Shown: positions 1 to 5,253 of the stretch, piece by piece | How positions within the stretch are numbered: the first letter of the stretch is position 1 | Layout: every line of letters starts with the position of its first letter | Assembly (NCBI GenBank): GCA_009777135.1 | Contig: WRMM01000082.1 | Location: forward strand, 1 to 7,633 | Length of the DNA stretch: 7,633 bases | Direction: 5' to 3' | From: Candidatus Fibrimonadales bacterium | GTDB lineage: Bacteria; Fibrobacterota; Fibrobacteria; Fibrobacterales; Fibrobacteraceae | Made by a program: the position numbers and the translations under genes | Notes under the pieces: model-generated | Told to the model about the DNA's origin: nothing | The model's database searches: none | What the model saw: the letters and a program-made list of their open reading frames with translations, nothing else

Positions 1-189
1 AAAGTATATGTGCAGGTTTGCTATTTGTTGCATGACAGCAAAACTATAGAACGCGAATTTGGCAATTTAGAAAAGATAAAAGATAACTATCCAAAGCTAG
101 TTGTGTCTATGGATGAATTTTCCGGTGATTCAAGGAATGGAATAAAGCATTTTTATTTAAAAGAATTTTTGGAACTCGCTGTCTTTTAA
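1..189 (+). CDS. DUF4143-type AAA family ATPase, C-terminal fragment
   Basis: Frame 1 is open from the first base to a TAA at 187-189 and gives 62 residues; the 5' part lies outside the window. The visible peptide has the pattern of the end of AAA_14/DUF4143 ATPases: a beta-strand piece (VYVQVCYLL), then TIEREFGNLEKIKDNYPK, a VVSMDEF strand, and a closing NGIKHFYLKEFL. In full-length members an N-terminal P-loop ATPase precedes a C-terminal nuclease-like fold to which this piece belongs. Their cellular role is poorly defined; many are scattered, mobile-looking accessory genes. The P-loop and catalytic residues are not visible, so intactness cannot be judged. No clear hairpin terminator follows the stop. 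The family call rests on motif memory. Confidence 0.8.
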   Translation, partial: KVYVQVCYLLHDSKTIEREFGNLEKIKDNYPKLVVSMDEFSGDSRNGIKHFYLKEFLELAVF

Positions 190-214
190 TACAAGCCTCA
201 ACTGTCATAATGCT

Positions 215-245
215 GGGGTTTAGGGTTTGGGGTATAATTCCAGGG
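215..245 (+). other. Four G-runs, potential G-quadruplex upstream of HU gene
   Basis: Four runs of three or four G lie at 215-218, 223-225, 229-232 and 243-245, with loops of 4, 3 and 10 bases. This matches a loose intramolecular G-quadruplex pattern in an otherwise AT-leaning gap. The long loop contains a TATAAT hexamer, so folding could affect promoter opening. The G-runs are seen directly; the folding and any function are inference. Confidence 0.4.
233..238 (+). promoter_or_regulatory. Candidate -10 box (TATAAT) for HU gene
   Basis: A perfect TATAAT lies 41 bp before the HU start codon. It would give a leader of about 35 nt that still has no Shine-Dalgarno sequence. No good -35 hexamer is visible 16-18 bp upstream. 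It competes with the closer TATATT box at 265-270. Confidence 0.35.
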
Positions 246-264
246 CAAACGCATCTAAATTTTC

Positions 265-270
265 TATATT
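265..270 (+). promoter_or_regulatory. Candidate -10 box (CTATATT type) for HU gene, possibly leaderless
   Basis: TATATT ends 9 bp before the ATG at 280, so a transcript starting 6-8 bp downstream would begin within 0-3 nt of the start codon. The 12-mer ATTTTCTATATT at 259-270 recurs exactly at 4815-4826, ahead of the lipoprotein/OmpA operon. The bases between box and ATG read CCTCCTGCG, which is not a ribosome binding site and instead resembles the anti-Shine-Dalgarno core. No -35 consensus is seen. Confidence 0.5.
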
Positions 271-279
271 CCTCCTGCG

Positions 280-630
280 ATGCCTATCACAAAAAATGAT
301 TTAATTAATGAAACCGCAATATCCTGCGGAGTGACTAAAGATTATGCAAGAGTTGCAATCGAGCAGTTTTTTGATGTTGTTAAGGATATAGTCAAAGCAG
401 GCGACTCTTTGGAAATAAGAGGCTTTGGAACTTTTTCGCCAAAGACCTGCAGCCCAAGGCTGGGACGCAATATAAAAACGGGAGAGCTTATGCCTTTAGC
501 TGCTTGCAAAAGCATGAGCTTTAAATTTTCTTCTGAAATAAAAGCCGCGGTAACAGGCTCTATGCCAAAGCAGGCAGCTGCCAAGAAACGGGTTCTAGTC
601 CGTGAGCTTGAAGGTATTGGTTCGCTTTAG
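280..630 (+). CDS. HU/IHF-family nucleoid DNA-binding protein with C-terminal tail
   Basis: Small dimeric nucleoid protein that binds and bends DNA in the cytoplasm. Residues 1-93 cover the whole HU fold: the opening MPITKNDLI, a helical half to about 40, GFGTF at 48-52, and the DNA-clasping arm with GRNIKTGE at 62-69. Two oddities are visible. Residue 65, where HU and IHF usually carry the intercalating proline (GRNP), is isoleucine. Residues 94-116 form a 23-residue tail containing KKR, beyond the usual end near residue 90-95. The tail is encoded entirely within the 71-bp antisense overlap with ung, starting at 560. The ATG has no Shine-Dalgarno but sits just after a TATATT box, so leaderless initiation is plausible. 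HU versus IHF subtype cannot be decided, so no symbol is given. Confidence 0.93.
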   Translation: MPITKNDLINETAISCGVTKDYARVAIEQFFDVVKDIVKAGDSLEIRGFGTFSPKTCSPRLGRNIKTGELMPLAACKSMSFKFSSEIKAAVTGSMPKQAAAKKRVLVRELEGIGSL

Positions 631-1240
631 AGAAATGACCGCATCCAATGAAGCCTCTGCTAGCAGATAGCGGCGATGGATGAGGAGCCTCCAGTATAAG
701 ATGCTTTTTGCCTTGCGCAATCAAAGAAATCTTTTTGCGCGCAAAACTGCCCCAAAGCAAAAACACCAAATTCTCTTTGCTCTGCGAAAGCCTCTCTATT
801 ATCTGGTCTGTAAACATTTCCCAGCCTATGGGAAAATGCGATGCAGGCGAATTTGCCCTAACCGAAAGCGATGAATTTAAAAGCAGCACTCCCTGCTTTG
901 CCCATGATTCCAAGTTGCCATGAGCAGCGGGTTTAATGCCCAAATCACGTTCCAATTCCTTGTAAATATTCAGCAAGCTGGGCGGTATATCAATGCCAAA
1001 AGGAACGGAAAAAGAAAGCCCATGCGCTTGTCCGGCTCCGTGGTAAGGGTCTTGCCCTAAAACAACAATTTTAGTTTGCGGCACAGGACATAAATCCATA
1101 GCGTTGAAAAACAAATTTGCTGGCGGATAAACTGTGTATTGCTTTCTCTCTTGAATTATTTTGCTTTTAATTTCCGCAAACCATGGCGTTTCAAAAAGAT
1201 CTGCAAGCAAGTCAAGCCAAGAAGGTTCGAGTTTAATCAT
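560..1240 (-). CDS. ung: Uracil-DNA glycosylase, family 1
   Basis: Base-excision repair enzyme that hydrolyses the N-glycosidic bond of uracil in DNA, arising from cytosine deamination or dUMP incorporation. The 226 residues match normal family-1 length. All key motifs are present: the water-activating loop GQDPYH at 62-67 (catalytic Asp64), the uracil-stacking F77, LLLN at 119-122 with the uracil-recognition Asn122, and the leucine-loop HPSPLS at 187-192 (His187). Asp64 and His187 fall on the E. coli Ung numbers, which supports the chosen ATG. That ATG overlaps the TGA of the Trm112-like gene (ATGA), implying translational coupling; a GAGG lies 13 nt upstream, too far to be a good site. The C-terminus (HGLEPVSWQLPA) looks like a normal Ung end, so in the 71-bp overlap with HU it is ung that has conserved sequence. 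Confidence 0.97.
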   Translation of the reverse strand: MIKLEPSWLDLLADLFETPWFAEIKSKIIQERKQYTVYPPANLFFNAMDLCPVPQTKIVVLGQDPYHGAGQAHGLSFSVPFGIDIPPSLLNIYKELERDLGIKPAAHGNLESWAKQGVLLLNSSLSVRANSPASHFPIGWEMFTDQIIERLSQSKENLVFLLWGSFARKKISLIAQGKKHLILEAPHPSPLSASRGFIGCGHFSKANQYLQAHGLEPVSWQLPALA

Positions 1241-1395
1241 AAATTTATAGCTTCCTCAGCGAGCAGCACAGGAATGCCTTGTCTAATTGGGTATGCTATT
1301 TTTTTGTCTGCGGTTATAAGAGTGCCATTTTCCTCTTGCAAAGATTGTTTGGTAACCGGGCAACATAAAATTTCAAGTAAGTCTTTGGAAATCAT
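1237..1395 (-). CDS. Trm112-like small protein (UPF0434/YcaR family)
   Basis: A 52-residue protein starting at an ATG (1395-1393) and ending at a TGA (1239-1237) that overlaps the ung start by four bases. It shows the UPF0434/Trm112 pattern: ISKDLLEILCCPVTKQSL at 2-19, a short turn, then AYPIRQGIPVLLAEEA at 34-49. In eukaryotes and archaea, Trm112 binds and stabilises several SAM-dependent methyltransferases, including the one that modifies the release-factor GGQ glutamine; bacterial homologues are much less understood. Only Cys11-Cys12 are present: the second Cys of the CPxC seen in E. coli YcaR is Thr, and the later Cys is missing, so zinc binding is unlikely. It is slightly shorter than YcaR (about 60 residues). 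A TATATT box ends 6 bp before the ATG and there is no Shine-Dalgarno, suggesting a leaderless message. Confidence 0.9.
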   Translation of the reverse strand: MISKDLLEILCCPVTKQSLQEENGTLITADKKIAYPIRQGIPVLLAEEAINL

Positions 1396-1401
1396 AAAGC
1401 A

Positions 1402-1407
1402 AATATA
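1402..1407 (-). promoter_or_regulatory. Candidate -10 box (CTATATT) for Trm112-like/ung unit
   Basis: On the minus strand CTATATT occupies 1408-1402 in the 38-bp gap after the LOG gene. The hexamer ends 6 bp before the ATG at 1395, placing the expected transcription start on or next to the A of the ATG. The -35 region (around 1423-1430) has only a weak TTTGG-like sequence. It would give Trm112-like and ung their own promoter inside the larger minus-strand block. Confidence 0.5.
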
Positions 1408-1433
1408 GTAATTGATGATTAACCCAAAGCGGC

Positions 1434-2105
1434 TTAGTCACTGAGCTTGCATTTAAGATATTCAACCGCTTCGTCCACGTTGTCTGAGAAATGTATAAAA
1501 TCCATATCTTCCTTATCTATAAGCCCGTCATCTATGAATCTTTGCCAGTTTACCATGCTGTTCCAAAATTCCGTGCCAAACAAAATCAGAGGGACGTTTT
1601 TTGTTTTTCTGTTTTGAAGCATGGTCAAGGCTTCAAATAATTCGTCAAAGGTTCCATAGCCGCCAGGGAAAATCACTATTGCCGAAGATTTTGCCAAAAA
1701 CCAGAATTTACGCAAAAAGAAATAGTGAAATTGAATTTCTAAATTTTTGTCCACATAAGGATTTGTGCCTTGCTCAAAAGGCAGTTCTATGCAAAAGGCA
1801 AGAGATGGGGCTCCAGCCTCTTTTGCGCCCTTGTTGCCCGCCTCCATAATGCCTGGACCTCCGCCTGTGCATATAGCGTATTTTTCGGGTTGTTTTTTTG
1901 CCCACTCGCCCAGCTTGAACGCCAAATCGTTAGTGGCTTGGTAATATTTATCTTGCGGCTTTATTCTTGCAGAGCCGAAAATAACTATGGTTTTGTCTAT
2001 TTTATTGTCTTCAATAATCGCTTTTGAAGCCAAAAACTCAGACATAATGCGAACAGACCTTCCATGCTCGCTATTAATGAAATCTTTGTTGTAGTATGCT
2101 ATCAT
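1434..2105 (-). CDS. LOG family protein (TIGR00730-type nucleotide phosphoribohydrolase)
   Basis: Rossmann-like protein of the 'lysine decarboxylase-like'/LOG family. Characterised members cleave nucleoside 5'-monophosphates, including cytokinin riboside monophosphates, to free base and ribose 5-phosphate. The 223 residues contain the nucleotide-binding motif TGGGPGIMEAGNKGA at 80-94 and the hallmark PGGYGTFDEL at 147-156, with the likely catalytic pair Arg132 (LRKFWF) and Glu155. The N-terminal part (YYNKDFINSEHGRSVRIMSEFL) is of the kind seen in LOG-like proteins of many bacteria rather than short plant LOG enzymes. Its substrate cannot be inferred; older databases mislabel the family as lysine decarboxylase. 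The ATG overlaps the prmC stop by four bases (ATGA) with no separate ribosome binding site, so it is probably translated by coupling. Confidence 0.9.
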   Translation of the reverse strand: MIAYYNKDFINSEHGRSVRIMSEFLASKAIIEDNKIDKTIVIFGSARIKPQDKYYQATNDLAFKLGEWAKKQPEKYAICTGGGPGIMEAGNKGAKEAGAPSLAFCIELPFEQGTNPYVDKNLEIQFHYFFLRKFWFLAKSSAIVIFPGGYGTFDELFEALTMLQNRKTKNVPLILFGTEFWNSMVNWQRFIDDGLIDKEDMDFIHFSDNVDEAVEYLKCKLSD

Positions 2106-2974
2106 ATTGGAAATTTAGAAAAAATTACGAACCTTGCTTGCCCGCTGTAATCTTTTATTGTTTCTGCAAATTTTAAGCCTGCAAAGCTTTCATTCTGCAA
2201 GGTTTTTTCTTGGCCGCTTGCTATTTCCAAAAGGACGGGAGCGTTTGGTTTTAAATAATTTGCGCAAGTATTGAGCAATTTGCGAATCAATTCCAAGCCA
2301 TCCGCTCCGCCGAAAAGCGCAAGATGAGGGTCGCCGTTCAGAACCTCCGGCTGCAAGGCAGAGGCATCTGCAAGCGGTATGTAGGGCAAATTTGCAAGCA
2401 AAGCATCAAATTTAGAGTTGCTTGGCAAAGCAGAAAGCAAATCGCTGCGTATAAGAGTTACTTTATCTCCCAAGCCATGCAAATCAACATTCTCTTTAGC
2501 CAAACTCAAAGCCTCTTCCGAAACATCGCAAGCAAAAACCTCAACCCCTAACTCCAAAGCCGCCGCCACAGCCAAAGCTCCAGTCCCTGTGCCAACGTCC
2601 AATATAAAACCAGGATTCTCGGGATTTGAGGATTTGCAGGATGTTTTTAGTTTTTCGCTCAAGATGTCAATGATTAATTCTGTTTCTTGTCTTGGAATTA
2701 ATGCTCTTTTGTCGCATTTTATTTCATGGCCTCTAAAGCTTGCGTTGCCCAGGATGTGCTGCAGAGGCTCTCTTTTTGCGCGCCTTGCTACCATTGGGCG
2801 CAACGTAGCGAGTTCCTTTTCTTGCAGGGGGCGGTCAAAGTTTAGGAACAAGTCCATTCTTTTTATGCCAAGCCCATGCGAAAGCAAAAGCTGGGAATCT
2901 AACTTTGCGTTAGGCACCCCGTGTTTTTGCAAAAAAGCCGTGGTTTTATTTAAAACTGAAAGAATATTTTCCAT
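2102..2974 (-). CDS. prmC: Peptide chain release factor N5-glutamine methyltransferase
   Basis: SAM-dependent enzyme that methylates the glutamine of the GGQ motif in release factors RF1 and RF2, improving translation termination. The 290 residues have the PrmC layout: an N-terminal helical substrate-binding domain (1 to about 80, with PLQHILG at 70-76), IPRQETE at 93-99, SAM motif I DVGTGTG at 126-132, an acidic ribose-binding Asp150, and the catalytic NLPY at 195-198. The last is the NPPY box with Leu for the first Pro, an occasional variant. The ATG at 2974 is chosen because the conserved N-terminus begins there and AGG lies 4 bases upstream; a longer TTG start at 3007 adds 11 unconserved residues without a ribosome site. 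The start overlaps abcF by 29 bp. No prfA, its frequent neighbour, is visible. Confidence 0.95.
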   Translation of the reverse strand: MENILSVLNKTTAFLQKHGVPNAKLDSQLLLSHGLGIKRMDLFLNFDRPLQEKELATLRPMVARRAKREPLQHILGNASFRGHEIKCDKRALIPRQETELIIDILSEKLKTSCKSSNPENPGFILDVGTGTGALAVAAALELGVEVFACDVSEEALSLAKENVDLHGLGDKVTLIRSDLLSALPSNSKFDALLANLPYIPLADASALQPEVLNGDPHLALFGGADGLELIRKLLNTCANYLKPNAPVLLEIASGQEKTLQNESFAGLKFAETIKDYSGQARFVIFSKFPI

Positions 2975-4748
2975 ATACCTGTTCCCATTCCGCAAACAAA
3001 TCAGCAATTTGATTTTTTGCAGCTTCCATTTCTTTTGATATTTCCGTGATTTTTAAACCATCGCCTTGTTCCGCATAAACAATGATATTTTTTTCGCATT
3101 CAGCAATGAAACTTTCTTTTTGCTGAATTTCGGTTTCTATTTCTTTGATTTTTTGCTCCAATGGGCGGATTGCGCGGGATTTTTGCAAAATCTGCTCTGT
3201 TCGCTCTTTCTTAGCCGCTAACCGCTGCTCGCCAACCACTGATTTTTTTACAGCCTTCTCTGCCGTCCATCCTATGCGGTCCAAAAAATCCTGATAAGTG
3301 CCATCAAAAAATTTGGCTTTGCCGCTGTCGAAAATGATTAAACGCTTTGCAAAGGCGTGGAGGATTTCTTCGTCGTGGCTAACCAGAATTGCTGCGCCTT
3401 TGAATTCGTCAAGGGCTTCGATTAGGCTGTCAACGGAATCCATGTCTAAGTGGTTTGTAGGTTCGTCTAGCAAAAGAAGGTTGCATGGTTTGCCTAAAAT
3501 TTTTGCAAGCAAAACTCTGGAACGCTCTCCGCCGCTCAGCACGGATATTTTTTTCAAGGCATTGTCGCTCTCAAACATCATAACGCCTGCCAATGAGCGT
3601 GCTTTTCCTCTTGTTCTGTCTTCAAGCGAAGATTGAATTTCTTCTTCCACGGTTTTTTGCGAATCCAAGCGGTTTACATTTGTTTGCCCAAAATAATTTA
3701 TAATTGTGCTGTTGTGAATCTCAATGCTTCCTTCCATGGCTTTCAATTCGCCCGCAAGCAAGTTCAAAAGCGTGGTTTTTCCTTTTCCGTTTGGGCCAAT
3801 AATGGCAAGGCGGTCTCCTTTGTATAATTCAAAATTCAAATTTTCCATCAAAGGCAATGCAGTGAAGCCAAAACTCAAGCGTTTAACGGTTAACATTCTC
3901 TTGGCGGGAAAATCCGCTTCCGTAAATTCAAAATCAAGAGTTTTTATTTTTTCCAAATTTGTCAGCGGCTCGTGCCGTTCAAGCGCTTTTACCTTGCTCT
4001 GCACGGCTTTTGCCTTTGAAGCCTTGTATCTAAACCTTTCAATAAATTTTTGCAGATGCTCTCGCTTTGCGGCATCGTTTTCCAAAGTTCTCAAATGCAC
4101 TTCTTCGTCTGCCAGAATCGTTTCTTGAAGCTTTGCCACGCTTCCGCGGATTTTTCGCATTTTTTGCCTGTGAATGCCAAGGGTATGAGTGCAAACGCTG
4201 TCCATAAAACGGCGGTCGTGGGTTATCAGCATTAGCTCGCCATGCCAGTTTCTTAAAAATTTTTGCAGCCATCGCACAGAAACTATATCCAAATAATTTG
4301 TTGGCTCGTCCAGCAAAAGCAAATTAGGCTCTGCGGCCAAGGCCTTTGCCAAATTAAGGCGAATCTGAAAACCACCAGAAAGCATTTTTGGAGATTCTTT
4401 TTCAATGGTATCTTTGTCAAAACCAAGCCCGCTCAAAATAGATTCTACTTTATAGCTTTCAACCCAGCCATCCTCGTTTGGCTTTAATGCGGAGCAAGCC
4501 TCTTCAAAAATCGTTGCATGAGCAAAATTCAAATGCTGCGACAGATATCCTGTTGAATAATTTTTTGGAACATTTATGACTCCAGAGTCATAGCCTTCTT
4601 CGCCTAAAATAATTTTAAAAAGCGTGGACTTTCCGCTTCCATTTCTACCAACAAGGCCAATACGTTCTCCTTTGCCAACTTGAAAGCTGGCATCGCTGAA
4701 CAGCATTTGCATCCCGAAACTTTTTTGCAGATTTTGGATTTGGAGCAT
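2946..4748 (-). CDS. ABC-F family ATPase, YheS-like
   Basis: Soluble tandem ABC ATPase with no membrane segment; ABC-F proteins act on the ribosome near the E site as translation factors or in antibiotic protection, not as transporters. The 600 residues include domain 1 with Walker A GRNGSGKST (34-42), signature LSGGFQ (123-128), Walker B LLLLDEP (143-149) and H-loop His177. Then comes a charged P-site tRNA interaction linker (about 205-265, including FIERFRYKASKAKAVQSK). Domain 2 has Walker A GPNGKGKTT (318-326), signature LSGGE (404-408), Walker B (424-430) and His458. A basic coiled-coil tail spans about 505-590. The linker most resembles YheS/ABCF2. The ATG at 4748 gives the typical MLQIQNLQKSFG; a TTG at 4760 would add four residues. 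No clear ribosome site precedes it. Confidence 0.94.
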   Translation of the reverse strand: MLQIQNLQKSFGMQMLFSDASFQVGKGERIGLVGRNGSGKSTLFKIILGEEGYDSGVINVPKNYSTGYLSQHLNFAHATIFEEACSALKPNEDGWVESYKVESILSGLGFDKDTIEKESPKMLSGGFQIRLNLAKALAAEPNLLLLDEPTNYLDIVSVRWLQKFLRNWHGELMLITHDRRFMDSVCTHTLGIHRQKMRKIRGSVAKLQETILADEEVHLRTLENDAAKREHLQKFIERFRYKASKAKAVQSKVKALERHEPLTNLEKIKTLDFEFTEADFPAKRMLTVKRLSFGFTALPLMENLNFELYKGDRLAIIGPNGKGKTTLLNLLAGELKAMEGSIEIHNSTIINYFGQTNVNRLDSQKTVEEEIQSSLEDRTRGKARSLAGVMMFESDNALKKISVLSGGERSRVLLAKILGKPCNLLLLDEPTNHLDMDSVDSLIEALDEFKGAAILVSHDEEILHAFAKRLIIFDSGKAKFFDGTYQDFLDRIGWTAEKAVKKSVVGEQRLAAKKERTEQILQKSRAIRPLEQKIKEIETEIQQKESFIAECEKNIIVYAEQGDGLKITEISKEMEAAKNQIADLFAEWEQVYGKYSFSFK

Positions 4749-4820
4749 CACTCTATACAAATTGGATTATGGACATGGCGGTAATGTAGAAAAATAGGAA
4801 AAAATATGATAAATATTTTC

Positions 4821-4826
4821 TATATT
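4821..4826 (+). promoter_or_regulatory. Candidate -10 box (CTATATT) for lipoprotein-ompA-thrC operon
   Basis: TATATT within ATTTTCTATATT (4815-4826), identical over 12 bases to the sequence before HU. The expected transcription start near 4833 would leave a leader of about 19 nt that includes the GGAGG at 4842-4846. Upstream is A-tract rich, resembling an UP-like element, with no TTGACA. Confidence 0.55.
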
Positions 4827-4841
4827 ACTTTCTATACAAAC

Positions 4842-4846
4842 GGAGG
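4842..4846 (+). promoter_or_regulatory. Ribosome binding site deciding a GTG start
   Basis: GGAGG followed by five T and then GTG at 4852. The next in-frame ATG is codon 15, inside the signal peptide just before the lipobox, so the GTG start is forced. The downstream gene has the same arrangement (GGAGG at 5244-5248, five T, ATG at 5254). Confidence 0.85.
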
Positions 4847-4851
4847 TTTTT

Positions 4852-5244
4852 GTGAAAAAAGTATTATTAACAATACTATGCGCGGCATTGTTGATGTCGT
4901 GCTCGTCCAAAAGGGCTGCTTTTGTGGACTTTGCCATAACGGAAGCACAGGCTTTGCAGGCTTTGGCAAAAGCTCAAGGCATTGAAGTTTCTGCCGAGGC
5001 AGATTCCCTAATCACCGCGGCAAAAAAACAAAATGATGAGCGTCAAACAGAGGCTGCTTATGTTTTGGCAGACAAAGCGATTCTGCAACTGCAAATCTCT
5101 TTGCTGAAGCATGAGCAATCAGCTATTGCCACAGACAATAAAAATGCGACAATTGACTTGAACGCTTCCAAGGAATCTTTGGACATTTATCGCAATGTGC
5201 TCAAAGAACGCAGAAACGCACCAAAAGAACAGGTAATAAACTAG
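4852..5244 (+). CDS. Small helical lipoprotein, DUF4398-like
   Basis: A 130-residue predicted lipoprotein. The first 16 residues form a signal peptide (two Lys, hydrophobic core), and the lipobox L14-M-S-C17 marks lipidation at Cys17. Ser at +2 fits outer-membrane sorting under the E. coli rule. The mature 114 residues look all-helical and Ala/Lys/Gln rich, with an AxxALxxAKAQGIE...A.SLI.AAKKQ...R..EAAYVLADKAILQL pattern like DUF4398 proteins, which often sit beside or are fused to OmpA domains. A charged tail (about 105-130) follows. The gene starts with GTG behind a strong GGAGG and ends inside the ribosome site of the OmpA-domain gene, 9 bp ahead of it. A structural role at the envelope together with that protein is inferred; the precise function is unknown. 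Confidence 0.85.
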   Translation: MKKVLLTILCAALLMSCSSKRAAFVDFAITEAQALQALAKAQGIEVSAEADSLITAAKKQNDERQTEAAYVLADKAILQLQISLLKHEQSAIATDNKNATIDLNASKESLDIYRNVLKERRNAPKEQVIN

Positions 5245-5253
5245 GAGGTTTTT

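Larger units (their letters stand above)
4749..4851. promoter_or_regulatory. Divergent promoter region between abcF and lipoprotein operon
   Basis: This AT-rich gap serves two divergent units. Toward the plus strand there is a strong CTATATT box (4820-4826). Toward the minus strand the best match is TTTTTCTACATT (4794-4783), one substitution from the shared motif TTTTTCTATATT/ATTTTCTATATT core, giving an abcF leader of about 25-30 nt without a Shine-Dalgarno; a CATAAT closer to the gene is an alternative. The 10-mer TCTATACAAA occurs at 4752-4761 and again at 4831-4840. No -35 consensus is visible on either side. Confidence 0.5.

Noticed and set aside
196..218. Possible stem CCTCA/TGGGG after the ATPase stop
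   Set aside because: Only five pairs including a G-T pair, with no T-run; not a credible terminator.
656..667. 12-bp perfect palindrome (TCTGCTAGCAGA) shortly after the HU stop
   Set aside because: It has no loop and no T-run, lies within ung coding sequence, and about two such palindromes are expected by chance in a window this size.
2975..3007. Upstream TTG start for prmC
   Set aside because: Adds 11 residues not expected in the family, with no ribosome site and deeper overlap with abcF; ATG at 2974 fits better.
2418..3038. 206-residue open frame on the plus strand
   Set aside because: It lies opposite prmC and the end of abcF, is low-complexity Ser/Lys rich, has no recognisable motif or ribosome site, and is explained as a shadow of conserved genes.
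4752..4840. 10-bp direct repeat TCTATACAAA in the abcF/lipoprotein gap
   Set aside because: Short, AT-rich, present twice only, and one copy overlaps the abcF start; not enough to call an operator.
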